Shown in pieces: positions 37,201 to 46,309 of a stretch of 64,000 bases of DNA. The position numbers and the translations under genes are program-made. This DNA is from Paragyromitra xinjiangensis. Taxonomy: Eukaryota; Ascomycota; Pezizomycetes; Pezizales; Discinaceae. Under the pieces are notes generated by a model. The model made no database searches. It saw nothing but the letters and a program-made list of their open reading frames with translations, and had not been told where the DNA came from. The stretch is from positions 1,922,001 through 1,986,000 of the forward strand of contig JBCAMK010000005.1 in the NCBI GenBank assembly GCA_038503065.1. The letters run 5' to 3'. Numbering within the stretch: the first letter of the stretch is position 1; every line of letters begins with the position of its first letter.

Positions 37201-38665
37201 AGATGGCTAAGCCGTTTAATCTGTTTGCTCGATCAGGGTGGTCGAGGGGGGTCGCCACTATTGCATCTTTAGCGTTCCTAACGGCCCGTTCAAGGTCGCT
37301 CAGAGCTCCTAATCGTTCATATCTGCGGTGAAAGGAGTGAGATAAATTTGTTAATCTGGTTGCTCGATTGGGGTGGCCGGAAGGGGTTGCTGCTGTAGCG
37401 TCTTCGCTTCTCTTAATGGCCTGTTCAAGGTCATCTAAGGCTCCTAACCGTCTATACCGACCATGAAAGTAGTTGACTAGGCGATCCAGTCTGCCCGCTA
37501 GCTCTGGGTGGTCGGGAGGGGTTATAGCAACAGCTTCTTTGCCCCACTTGATAGCTTCTTCAACGTCCTCAAGGGCCCCCAAGCGTGCATACCTGCTGTG
37601 AAAATAGCTGGCGAGGTCGGTCAATCCAGCTGCTCGACTATGGTGATCGGGGGGCAATGCTGCCACTGCGTCTCCGCTCATGCTGATAGCTTTCTCAAGG
37701 TCATCCAGGGTTCCCAACCGCTCATACCTGCTGTGAAAGCAGAGGGCTAGGCTGCTCAATCCGGCTGCTCGATTGGGGTGGCCCGAGGGATGTGCTGCTA
37801 GTGCGTTTTCACCTGTTCTAATGGCTTTCTCAAGATCGTTTATGGTTCCCAGCCGTTTATACCTGATGTGACAGTAGGTATATATGTTTTTTAGCCCGTC
37901 TGCTCGGCTGGAGTGATTTTGGGGGAGCGCTGCTACTGCATCTTCACTCTTCCTGATGGCCTGTTCAAGGTCTTCCACAGCCCCTAACCGTTCATACCTG
38001 TTGTAGTAGTAGCTGGCTAGGTTGGTCAGTCCGCCTGCTCGATTGGGGTGATGGAGCGGTAGTGCTGCCACGGCATCTTCACACGTCTTGATGGCCCGCT
38101 CAAGGTCTTCCACAGCCTCCAATTGCTTATACCTGCTGAAGTAGTAGTTGGCTAGATTGGCCAATCCGACCAATCGACTCGGGTGGCTGGGGGGTAATGC
38201 CGCTGCTGCATCTTCGCTCCACTTGATAGCTTCCTCAAGATCATTTGGGGTTGCTAACCGCTGAAACCTGGTGTAAGTCCTGGCAGCTAGGCGGCTGAGA
38301 AAGATTGCTCGATTGGGATGAGTCGGGGAGGCGTTTGCTAATGCCTCTGTGGCCCATATAATAGCTTGTTCAAGATCCTCGAGAGCCCCCAACCGTTTAT
38401 ATCGCTCGTAGAACGCGTCGTCTAACTCACCCAAGGTGATTGCTCGATTGGGGTGATCTTGAGGCATTGCTGCTGCTACTTTTCCAAGTAGTTTAATGCT
38501 ACATTGTAGGCACTCCAATTCTCCCCTATGGTTGTACATGGCATTTAACAATGGGAGCATCACTTCCCAAGGAAGTTGGGCGGTGTTGTTTGAGGAAGTT
38601 GCTACATTCTGCCCCTCGGCCGGCCCGGTGGGGTTGTCTCGATATTCAATTTCACCCGTATCCAT
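34289..38665 (-). CDS. TPR-repeat protein with C-terminal CHAT (caspase-like) domain
   Basis: One uninterrupted exon encodes 1,458 aa from the first ATG. Residues about 92-901 are 18 tandem 45-aa helical repeats of consensus LGALDDLEQAIRRGEDAVAA-TPLDHPDRA-LxNLAxxFHSRYxR, preceded by a degenerate copy. These are TPR-type units. A helical linker follows, then a CHAT domain. It holds the catalytic His in IHFACHG (about residue 1327) and the nucleophile Cys in YLSACCTAD (about 1380), plus the late FQLAGFSHVLATLW motif. CHAT proteases belong to the caspase/separase clan and are often fused to TPR sensors. The 5' end is uncertain: the same frame is open and protein-like back to about 38800 without an ATG, so an upstream exon may exist. 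The divergent neighbour at 40040 is a candidate substrate. No function has been shown. Confidence 0.9.
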   Translation of the reverse strand: MDTGEIEYRDNPTGPAEGQNVATSSNNTAQLPWEVMLPLLNAMYNHRGELECLQCSIKLLGKVAAAMPQDHPNRAITLGELDDAFYERYKRLGALEDLEQAIIWATEALANASPTHPNRAIFLSRLAARTYTRFQRLATPNDLEEAIKWSEDAAAALPPSHPSRLVGLANLANYYFSRYKQLEAVEDLERAIKTCEDAVAALPLHHPNRAGGLTNLASYYYNRYERLGAVEDLEQAIRKSEDAVAALPQNHSSRADGLKNIYTYCHIRYKRLGTINDLEKAIRTGENALAAHPSGHPNRAAGLSSLALCFHSRYERLGTLDDLEKAISMSGDAVAALPPDHHSRAAGLTDLASYFHSRYARLGALEDVEEAIKWGKEAVAITPPDHPELAGRLDRLVNYFHGRYRRLGALDDLEQAIKRSEDATAATPSGHPNRATRLTNLSHSFHRRYERLGALSDLERAVRNAKDAIVATPLDHPDRANRLNGLAICLLSRHGRLGTPNDLEQAIRAGEDAVAAYPLDHPERATALINSTSYFHSRYKRLGLLEDLEQAIKRGEDGIAALPFDHPNRAEALGTLASCLYSKYTRLGTLEDLKQAIRRCEDAVATYPFDHPGRSGKLSNLASYFHSMYVRLGALDDLEQAIRRGEDAVAVISSNHFHQAAKLNNLAIYFHSKYQRLGTLGDLEWAIRRGEDAVAATSLDHPDRPGRLSNLASYFHSRYERLGALDDLEQAIRQGEGAVAAYPLDLPERAGGLANIANYLHSRYKRLGILNDLEQAIKRGEDARAAYPLDHPDRAAVLDGLTDYFHSRYRQLGALDDLEQAIENGENAVAATPLDHPDRASRLSCLAICFHSRYELLGALSDLDQAIRTGKEVVAATSLDHPNRAFELNNLANFLNSRYLQTHSPENFHHTLQICSSAWHCEMPPPRYRIRGALEAGRLLASIQSWQESRYFLEGAVKMLPKVSPRILGRDDQEYMLSAFTRLAAEAVSVALQAGVEASHCLKLLELGRGIIMGSTIDCRSDLSELRIKSPDVFNRFNRLRIEIDSPLAKIKDSEGDYKSIDQHSRRRRLQAVDEMEEILAHIRQLPSFEGFQLPPPSEDLKAIVREGSIVIFNSTTYRSDAIIVTNSTIKALSLPRLLYEDANKRMGQLAQELSRGKHSTYIQRNEGMEELLLWLWDVAVEPVLRELQFDTVVDGSNLTRIWWIGVGPLAIAPFHAAGDYSSNSIPGRNTLDRVISSYIPTIKALSYARQKKLELLSRPDSRLLLVTMPTNLSKRRGGGLKNATQEAEEITSVVKGKVIPNRLDGPNTTEVLEKLPLYHAIHFACHGVSESKNPSNSYLRLLKGSNLESGIVQDGRLTVRTISNVNLKDAQLAYLSACCTADNSSVALADESIHIASGFQLAGFSHVLATLWTSDDIACRQVASNFYSFLFDGEGSKDHGKVSVAFHLAVKKLRRQI
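35963..38392 (-). repeat. Eighteen-unit 135-bp coding tandem repeat (TPR array)
   Basis: Each 135-bp unit encodes 45 residues with no length variation across 18 copies. DNA words such as GATGGCTTGCTCAAGG and GCTACTGCATCTTCACC recur at the repeat period. Identical length and high similarity suggest expansion and homogenisation by unequal recombination. Confidence 0.9.
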
Positions 38666-40039
38666 AAGCCTTATAGTGAGGGTTTTAGTAGGTGTTTTAG
38701 TTTCCGGTTTATTCGACACAGCCGTACGATCTTGGAGACTCTGATCCGAAGCCTCGGCTGGTGGATCGCTAGTTCCAGCATAGCTTTGATCCCCTCTTTG
38801 GCTCTCGTTAAGATATTAGTTCTCGCTAATCCCTCCTGGGTAACTAGAATGAAGGTCTTACATTCTTATGGAAAATTCTATCATGTGAAATATTTGGTAT
38901 CTTCGAGTTTCCGTTAGTTGAAATCTTGCTTTTGAATAACTCTATCCACAAAATCTCATATGCAGCTCTTTTATACAGTTAGTGAGTAGAGTAGTCCATA
39001 TCAAGTAGGGTTGCCTCCTGTAGCAGCTTCGCCCCTGTATCTTTCACCCACGGTGGGATACCGTTCATTCCTAGGCTGTCGCCCAGGTTCTTGATCGGTG
39101 GATGGGAAATCGCTATTGGTAACATTCGCTAAGGATGTCTATTTGCGACTCTTAATACATACATGTATGCATTGGTATTGAGGGCAGTGGTATGTTTTTT
39201 TAGACGAGTAATTGTGCTTGCTTCTCATTATCATTATGATCTGTCACGTATTGTAGGCTATGCAAGTATATGCAGGTTATTTAGTAGGATTACATGTACA
39301 TGTAACCAAGGGAGATAGAGCTGGTTTCCCGACACACGAAGAAGTGTTTTGCCGCCTATACATACATGTACTACAGGCCAGACTGCTCGAATCGTTCCCT
39401 GATTCCCACGTTTAAAACATCATCAACAAGATGCAGAGTTGCCCTAATATGTGTTAGCATCAGTGTATTGGCACTATGACACCAACACAAGATATAGGAT
39501 CGGCGCCTGACTGCAGTGAGTCAACACAAACAACCCAAAATCATGAAACATTTAGGCAGCTACATATTACTCACATCAAATCTGCATGCCATAGGTGAAT
39601 GCGCTTGACGACGTAACCCGGTGAAAGCCCCCAAAGCGCTCCAGCTCAATAAATCATTTTCAAACACAAGAACTTTTATTTCTGTATCCCAGCCAAGCGC
39701 CCACCGCATTAGAACATGCGTCTCCATTTCTGTGAGCTGGTTTGGCGATGTGGTGGAACAGAATCTTGGGTTACATGGTAGCAAGATGCTCTCCTATATC
39801 CAAAACGATGACTCAATTCATTTCTACTTATCGTTAGCAGCACACGCCACTGATGCGAGAGCAGCTTCGCAGGAGCCAAGAAGTAAGCCATACGAGTACC
39901 GGTCAGGCTCCAAATTCGCCTCCCGAAAAAACCGCCCCTCCCACAAGACTTATAGTGATCACGGAATTTGGTAGTCTGAATTCAGAAGATTAAACTATAC
40001 TACATCTCAACACCAAATCCTGGTAGAATTCTGAGAGAA
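38666..40039. other. Divergent promoter region between TPR-CHAT and the gasdermin-like gene
   Basis: This region is about 1.4 kb. The left 130 bp (to about 38800) remains open in the TPR-CHAT frame. The rest has no convincing coding sequence. Four TACATGTA copies cluster at 39160-39370, two of them overlapping. Confidence 0.45.
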
Positions 40040-41044
40040 ATGCGTTCTATCGATCTTTTGTTAGATGACCTCCTGCCTTCTTCATCCATTCGGCTTGGAC
40101 GTCTAGTTCTTAATGCCAAAATCCCTGATCAAGACTTCTGCGACCCGCTTTCAAGTCGACCGCTTCGAGAGGAATACAACATCAGCCACCAGAAAGATTT
40201 CGCGGAAACCTGGAAGTTCTCCGAAAACTCAAAGCTTCGATCGATTCTGGCCGCGATTCTCCCCATCTCCTGGGGAGCACAAAACGAAGGTATTACCACC
40301 TTAAATGCCTCACAAATCACGACCTATCGTCTCGAGAACTCTGGAGTTTGGTTCGAGGAGGCATGTGCCCAACCCGGTATACACGCATGGCTCGAAGATG
40401 CAATGAACAACAGAAAGAACATATATCTGGTGGTTGGGTTTCGTATTATTGAAGACGTGAAGTTGGTCAGGAATGTTAGCGGCGCAACCACCAAGGGGGT
40501 GGCAGTTACGATACCGGTTCCTTCACCAACTACTGGAATCTCATCTATGGACACTGTGTTGAGCTCCTCGGAATCTAAACTCGGGGTTGAGGGTCTTCGA
40601 GACGTTAGTTACACCCAAAGTCGTGTCTTTGATGCACCTGGCGAATTTATCTTTGCTGTGCAATATCGTAAAGTCAAGTTCAGGTGGCTTTCTAGTCAAA
40701 CGATCAACAAAACGGCCCTCGAGAACACCAAATGGAAGGCTAGTTGGAGTTGGAGAAGTATAAGCAATGTGGAAGATGACGGTAAGGATGAGGATGAGGA
40801 TGAGGATGAGGATGAGGATGAGGATGAGGATGGGGAGGATAAAGATGACGAGGAGATACTGGAAGCATATCTTGCAGATGCGAGTGATCTGGAGACCTCA
40901 GAAGAGGAATATTCCGGCGATCGAGTCGTTCACCTTACCTCTACAGCTCATGTAGAGGTCCCCCACTTACGAGAATGTACTTCTAGTTCTATGGATAGGG
41001 GTCTGGAAAAAGGCTCTGAGAGCCATATCGGGCAGATGAGTTGA
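40040..41044 (+). CDS. Uncharacterised fungal protein, candidate gasdermin-like pore former
   Basis: This is a single exon of 334 aa. I do not recognise the family with certainty. Residues 1-240 look like a folded alpha/beta domain: an N-terminal amphipathic helix (IDLLLDDLL), a strand SIRLGRLVL, a helix with FEEACAQPGIHAWLEDA, then strands IYLVVGFRIIEDVKLVR (about 127-143) and, after a Ser/Thr-rich loop, GEFIFAVQYRKVKFRW (about 200-215). A helix-then-strand pair followed by an F-A-V strand is also the late layout of gasdermin N-domains. Residues about 245-270 are an acidic Asp-Glu run, and the last 60 residues are polar and probably disordered. The gene is head to head with a TPR-CHAT protease gene. 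In fungi, gasdermin-like genes are known to neighbour protease genes. The function is inferred from context and pattern only; it could be an unrelated lineage-specific family. Confidence 0.45.
   Translation: MRSIDLLLDDLLPSSSIRLGRLVLNAKIPDQDFCDPLSSRPLREEYNISHQKDFAETWKFSENSKLRSILAAILPISWGAQNEGITTLNASQITTYRLENSGVWFEEACAQPGIHAWLEDAMNNRKNIYLVVGFRIIEDVKLVRNVSGATTKGVAVTIPVPSPTTGISSMDTVLSSSESKLGVEGLRDVSYTQSRVFDAPGEFIFAVQYRKVKFRWLSSQTINKTALENTKWKASWSWRSISNVEDDGKDEDEDEDEDEDEDEDGEDKDDEEILEAYLADASDLETSEEEYSGDRVVHLTSTAHVEVPHLRECTSSSMDRGLEKGSESHIGQMS
40787..40832 (+). repeat. Hexanucleotide (GATGAG)n coding for Asp-Glu repeats
   Basis: About seven exact GATGAG units encode alternating Asp and Glu in the acidic hinge of the 334-aa protein. 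In-frame slippage here would change linker length without breaking the gene. Confidence 0.9.
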
Positions 41045-41852
41045 ATTCTAGTGAGTGCCACTAAACGGCGAAGAAGCTGGAGCAACACAGATGAAACTCC
41101 GAAGCGATCGAAGATATATCCGAGCATAGCTGGTGTGTGGGAGGGATAGTCGGACAGCTTGAGGTTGAGGTTCAGTTGCTTAGGATCAGTAACTACATGT
41201 ACTAGTAATTCTAGGATTCTGATTGCTGGGGCTAGCCAGCCTAGCCTCTTCCAAAAGTTTCTAGGATTCTAGCACAACTACCAATCGATTTGTTCAGTTT
41301 ACTACCAACCACAGCGTAAACAAATCTGAAGCTAGTTGATAGGTTCCAGATTAGTAACAAGTGGATTTTTACCTTCCATGATTATGCTTTGGAAATATCC
41401 TTCTGAAAACACGTTTGCTCGCCAAAGATCGTAGGAGCGTAGGGCTAAACCCGAAGAGCAAATGATAACAATACATAGTAGTAATAGTACCATCAATACA
41501 TATACTTCTAGCCTACCAAACTATGGCCGAATCCTAAATTTTATGTACCTAACTAAATATCCCAAATCCAACCCAACACCATGAAGGGAAGCTCAAATAA
41601 AAAGCTAGAAAGACCAAGAAAAAAATCCCCCCGCAACAGCTAATCATACCTAATGAAAACAAAAACCAAAGCGTATCCCAAGGAACAAAAAGCAAGAAAA
41701 ACTCCCATAATAGAGCATCGCAATGCTAAAGTAAAAAAATACACTCTCCAGAGAGAAGAAAAGAAGTCGTTCCAGTGTTCCAGCCCAGCAGTCTAATCAT
41801 CATAATCGCATCCGTTACCAATTAATGCCGTCAACGCAAGCTTTATACCAGC
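41045..41852. other. Intergenic, convergent gene ends
   Basis: About 0.8 kb lies between the 3' ends of the gasdermin-like gene and the lipase gene. It includes one TACATGTA (41194), a repeated CTAGGATTCT word (near 41212 and 41262), and an A-rich 3' UTR-like stretch at 41580-41760. No gene was seen. Confidence 0.45.
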
Positions 41853-43029
41853 TCACAGCCCTCCCTCCACTTCTTCAACCTGATCGCACTTCACTTCCTC
41901 CCCACCCTTATAATACACCACTCCAGCCCTACCCACAAACTCTTCCCCTCTTTCCTTTTCATATTCCACCGCCTCCATAATCCTGATCTTCCTCAAGAAC
42001 GAATCCTCCGGCACACACAGTCCCATTCGGTGGAAATAATCCCTATGCGCCCAAAACAGCTGCAGCGCATTCGCATTTCCCTTGGCGATACAAGTAGCGT
42101 CTTCATTGCCCTCACACAGTCTTATATCGCAGCGTGTGTATGGGAGCTGTGGCGCAGAAATATAGTATTCATATCCGTGCTGAACGTAGCCCCACTGTGT
42201 CAATGGTACGAGAGGGACCGGATCATGACTGTGAGTCACACGCCGGTATGTATCAGGTGTGAATTTCCGATTAAAAAACTCAGCGAGCTCAAAATTGCCA
42301 ACCTTTGGCTCCCCAAATGTCGTTACAGTGGGTGACCAGCCACGCCCCTGATAGTCCAGCCCTGCCAATGCTGCGACTGCACCACCAAGGGAGTGGCCCA
42401 CAAGCGTCAGCGCATAGTCCGGGTAAAGTTTTATGAGCTCATCGACGACCTCAGAGATGATGAGGTTGCTCTGTGACCAGCTCTCGAAGAAACCAGCGTG
42501 GACGAAACAGCCTTCGCATTTGTCGGAGTTGGCGTTGTGGCCCTCGGAGGGGTATGGAATGTATTCCTGTTTGTTGAAGGAGAGGTCTGCGAGCGCATTG
42601 ACAATTGAGTAGGTTCCGCGAAAGGCGACTATGATGCGTGGGGCAGCAGGGGGGTGGGAAAGGGCTATGTAACCGCAGGAGTCGGAAAGGGTGATGCCGG
42701 TGTTCCAGGTCTGGTTGTATACATTAGCGATATTCTTGTACTATCTTGACGGGAAGTGGATCTACCTGCTTCAGCTCGAAGCTGGGGAAGTTCTTGCAGA
42801 AGGATAAACACTCGAACGGGGTCTCAACACCTGTGTTGAGAGAACCGACACAATAGGCGATATCTACAATCCGCGAGAGCTCCTCAAATTCGTCGTAGAG
42901 GTCTTGTGATATTGGCTCATTCTTAGGGACCGTGGAGGGGGCGCTGAGGGGAACCTGAGTTGGAACCGCGGAGGATAATAACGACGACTGCAGACACAAC
43001 AGCACAAGCGAGAACAGCCGTAGTAGCAT
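41853..43029 (-). CDS. Secreted class 3 lipase (triacylglycerol lipase-like)
   Basis: Two exons (43029-42766, 42710-41853) give 373 aa. A signal peptide (MLLRLFSLVLLCLQSSLLSS) precedes the mature protein. The alpha/beta-hydrolase core shows the oxyanion region IVAFRGTYS, the nucleophile elbow LTLVGHSLGGAVA with its catalytic Ser, TFGEPKVGN, the Asp region HSHDPVPLVPL and the late His in FWAHRDYF. This matches fungal lipase class 3 enzymes (Rhizomucor/Thermomyces type) and related feruloyl esterases. Several cysteines (CVGS, CLSFC, DSCGY, CEGCF) suggest disulfides in the secreted enzyme. It shares a 354-bp divergent promoter with SPP2. The substrate, long-chain glyceride or another ester, is not resolved by sequence. 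Confidence 0.92.
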
Positions 43030-43383
43030 TGGGATGAGTAGAGGCTACTTCTTGTCGGTGGTGAGAGGCATAAGGGAGATTGGGAGAAAGTTGACCGCTG
43101 GGAGAGGGAGGAATATTACAATATAACGGACCGATGAGCGACGATGCCGCGTGACGGAATTGTTGAGGTTTCATTTTTCCCGTCTTTGCTTTTTCTGGGG
43201 AAGAAAGTCCGGGGAAGTGGTGTCACGTGTCACGCCCAGCCTCACGCCAAGAAGCAGCTGAACTTCATCTCTTCAGCATCTCTCCCCCTCATTCGATCTA
43301 CAGCTCACCCCTCCCCCTCAGTTTACACGGTTCCTCTACACCCTGCTTCTTCTCGGCCATACCTACGAGCTATCTGGACAGCC
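43030..43383. promoter_or_regulatory. Shared divergent promoter, lipase / SPP2
   Basis: Only 354 bp separate the two ATGs. The right part is a C/T-rich leader (TCTCCCCCTC and CTCCCCCTCAG blocks). An in-frame ATG at 43144 would extend SPP2 by 80 residues, but those residues look like translated leader. Confidence 0.5.
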
Positions 43384-44745
43384 ATGGCCTCTCCAGCCCC
43401 CACCGATGCTTCTCGGCCAACCTCTTTCTCCATCTCTCTTGGTCCTGTCAAACTAAAACCCCCTCCCCGCAAGCCCGCGCCCACCTTCGCCCCCAAACGC
43501 TCCGCCGCACACCTTGACTCAGATGATGAAGACAATCGCGACGACGAACGCGCCAACAAAGTACAGCTGGTCACTGACTTCGACGCAGCCCGTGGTGGCG
43601 CTGTTGATCTTAACGATGCCCCGAAGAAAGCTCAGGGCCCGCTCGTAATACCGAAGCTTTCTAACCGCAACTGGCGTGAGGAAGCAGAGCGCCGTCGCGG
43701 CGGCAGTGGGCAAGCAAAGAAGGCAATTTATGTTCCGCCTGAAGCACTTGCAAAGCAGAACGGCAGGTTGTCAAAGGAAGACCTAGTGGAGAAGGATATA
43801 GTAGAGCAGAAATATGGACTACAAGTTTTTGATCGAAAAGCAGAAGAAACCTCAACGGAGAGTGGGCCTACACCTCCTGCCGACGATGCCCCCCCGCCTG
43901 CCCCAAAGACAGAGGAGGAAATTGCGCTCGCTTCCCTCCTCAGTGGTGATACTGCCGCGCCCTCAACACTCGTACTTGCACCCACTTCCGCGAGTAACGG
44001 CAACGACTGGCGTACTGCCCGTGCTGCCGTACAAAACGAAGATGCAGCTTTCAAGACCGACGTCGCCTCCCGTCCCGAAATGGCAACACTGGAAGACTAC
44101 GCAGCTGTCCCCGTCGAAGAGTTTGGCGCGGCTCTCCTTCGCGGGATGGGCTGGAAGGAAGGTGATGAAGTCGGTAAGCGACGTGGCGCAGCGAGCAAGC
44201 CGCGAGTGGTAGAAAAACGACCGGCGTTTTTAGGGATAGGCGCAAAGGCGAAGGAAGAGATCCCAGAGTTGGGCACGTGGGGGAAAGGGGATAAAAAGCG
44301 GCGGGGAAGACAGGATACGACTTATATCCCTGTAGTGATGGTGGATAAGAAAACAGGGAAGATCGTAGACCCTGCACAAGTAGAGGCAGGTGCAGGTACG
44401 GGGGCAACCGCAAACGGAAATAGCAAGGGAGAACGCGAGAAGGATAGTGGGCGAGACCGAGAAAGGGACTCGTCGAAGCGGGAAAGATCGCGCGACCGTA
44501 GCAGCAGGAGTGAACGGAAAGACCGTGAACGAAGCTACGATTCATCTGATCGGCGACGCCGAGACCGGGAGCGATCCTGGGATCATGGAGGCAGAGATAG
44601 AGACAGTGGAAGGGACAGGGGCAGAAGGGACAGGGACAGCGGGAGAGATAGAGAACGGAGAAGGGACGACGACCGCGACAGGCGGCGGGGAGACGACCGA
44701 AGAAGGGATGATAGAAGGGATCGGGATCGGAGGGATAGGCGTTAA
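43384..44745 (+). CDS. SPP2: Pre-mRNA-splicing factor SPP2-like G-patch protein
   Basis: This single exon encodes 453 aa from MASPAPTD. An N-terminal SFSISLGPVKLKPP motif, then KPLVIP-like sequence (GPLVIPKLSNRNWREE), lead to a G-patch at about residues 242-268 (VPVEEFGAALLRGMGWKEG, then KRRG). R-P-A-FLGIGAKAK and TYIPVVMVDKKTG follow. This is the SPP2/GPKOW family: Spp2 binds the DEAH helicase Prp2 through its G-patch and activates it to remodel the spliceosome before the first splicing step. The last 105 residues are an Arg/Asp/Ser/Glu-rich tail, much longer than in yeast Spp2 and like an RS-type mixed-charge tail. A role in this intron-rich genome is natural. The upstream ATG at 43144 is not favoured. 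Confidence 0.88.
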   Translation: MASPAPTDASRPTSFSISLGPVKLKPPPRKPAPTFAPKRSAAHLDSDDEDNRDDERANKVQLVTDFDAARGGAVDLNDAPKKAQGPLVIPKLSNRNWREEAERRRGGSGQAKKAIYVPPEALAKQNGRLSKEDLVEKDIVEQKYGLQVFDRKAEETSTESGPTPPADDAPPPAPKTEEEIALASLLSGDTAAPSTLVLAPTSASNGNDWRTARAAVQNEDAAFKTDVASRPEMATLEDYAAVPVEEFGAALLRGMGWKEGDEVGKRRGAASKPRVVEKRPAFLGIGAKAKEEIPELGTWGKGDKKRRGRQDTTYIPVVMVDKKTGKIVDPAQVEAGAGTGATANGNSKGEREKDSGRDRERDSSKRERSRDRSSRSERKDRERSYDSSDRRRRDRERSWDHGGRDRDSGRDRGRRDRDSGRDRERRRDDDRDRRRGDDRRRDDRRDRDRRDRR

Positions 44746-45677
44746 TTTGAGGTTACAAAAAGTATGGGGGTTATTGGCATAGGTTGTACGATATAGATTT
44801 CTTTTCATGAAACTGCATCTGCGCTAGCAAGGAAATGGCTGCGGAGGTGGGTTGATATCAATGTGCTTAAAATGGTTATTAATGGGGTTTTAGTTGGATT
44901 GTTATGTCTAAACAACTACATGAAGTTGATAGTGAAGTGAGATAATGAGGCGAAAACTGAAAATCCAACGGGGTTATAAGAGATCCAAGGGTAGAGACCA
45001 CTAGCCCTCGAGCCAAACTTGTGTTTCCACGGATACGACTTTCTCGTTGGCCTTTTCTAGGTTCTAGGAACCGGTCAAACCGTTTTATAGTGCGTGTATC
45101 ATGGATCATCACTCGAACAATAGTGCTAGGGATAGTGCTTTCATAAAACGGAGCGAAGTACGCGCTCACTGTTGTTTCCCCCAAGTTCAATCAATGTTTT
45201 TCTCCTATATGGCCACGATATAGCTCAACTAGATAAGCCTTAGGTTCAGCCTAGTGGATCGTAGTATCTCGGCTGACACTTTAGCGCTGACGGGGCCAGA
45301 ATTCGTCCCCTTTAGCACTGTTGGGTTTCAGGTGGATATGTGGGGTTTCTGTGTGCTTGCAGAGTACCTATGGGCGGATCATTCTTAACCCTCTGTGAGT
45401 CTCTCAAAGAAACCCTGAAGTAGGCTTTTCTAGCCGCTAGACGACAGAACATGTGTAAATGTGACAAGGCAGATCGCGAATTCAAGTTATTTACTAGGTT
45501 AACCAAGTGATTTACAGTAATGATTACCAAAGTATAAAAGTAAATCATCAAACGTTTCGTCCATCAGTACAATATTCCTAGATACATATACCTAGAGGCC
45601 GAGGTACCCTCAACCTCAATCAACACTCAACCGCACGTAGCAATAATAACCAAAGAAAGTACCCGTAAAGGACATAC

Positions 45678-45701
45678 AAGTCTCCAAGTCTCCAAGTCTC
45701 C
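45678..45701. repeat. Three tandem copies of an 8-bp unit
   Basis: AAGTCTCC is repeated three times head to tail. It is a simple minisatellite with no evident function. Confidence 0.8.
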
Positions 45702-45885
45702 AAATCCAAACCACATCCATAACTACCTCGTGACTATTTCCCCCACCACCCTTTCCCATTCCCACACCATTATCATCTCACATTAAGGTTTTTTTTTCAT
45801 CCACAAAAGAGACAGCAAACCGAAACTACTCCACTCCCCAAACCCACCACATCTCCACTGAAAAAAAGAAAAAAATCCAAATAGA

Positions 45886-45921
45886 TGAAAAAAAGAAACT
45901 AGACGAAAAAAAGAAACTAGA
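45886..45921. repeat. Two tandem copies of an 18-bp unit
   Basis: GAAAAAAAGAAACTAGAC occurs twice in direct succession in the 3' flank of the ArfGAP gene, with a further partial copy after it. Confidence 0.75.
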
Positions 45922-46309
45922 CGAAGATAAACTAAATCGACTAGCTAGAATATATATTCCCGCTCGTTGAAAAAAACGAGAGTAGACTGACTGAATCTGG
46001 TATAAGTAAGTATATGCGTGTAAGTTCCTAGCACAACAAAACCAACCACAATACAAAATCCCAACCTGCCTTAGGTGGGTCCCTAATTAATCATAACCAT
46101 CGAATCGAAAATATACTTCTCACAAAAAGAAAGAAAACATCAACCTTGGGAACAAACACCGTATGCAGCAATAAATAAAAACAAGAAAACTCGCCCTGTC
46201 CTACTCTCCTGCCGAGTCAAGGCAAGTCCAGTTTTGCTTTCTTAAACTTTGTATCCTAAAACCATGTAGCCAAACTCGGACACAAACAGAGAAGAAAACG
46301 CCCTCGATC

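Larger units (their letters stand above)
44746..46309. other. Intergenic, SPP2 3' side / ArfGAP 3' side
   Basis: Convergent 3' ends flank 1.5 kb without a credible gene. The ORF at 44879-45190 starts with a non-ATG codon and has no family features. Two small tandem repeats lie at 45678 and 45886. The right part is A-rich 3' UTR-like sequence. Confidence 0.45.

Noticed and set aside
43144..43383. 80-residue N-terminal extension of SPP2 from an upstream in-frame ATG
   Set aside because: The added residues look like translated C/T-rich leader, and the conserved family start lies at MASPAP (43384).
44879..45190. 103-codon minus-strand ORF between SPP2 and ArfGAP
   Set aside because: It starts with TTG, has no recognisable motif, no splice structure and lies in the 3' flanks of convergent genes.
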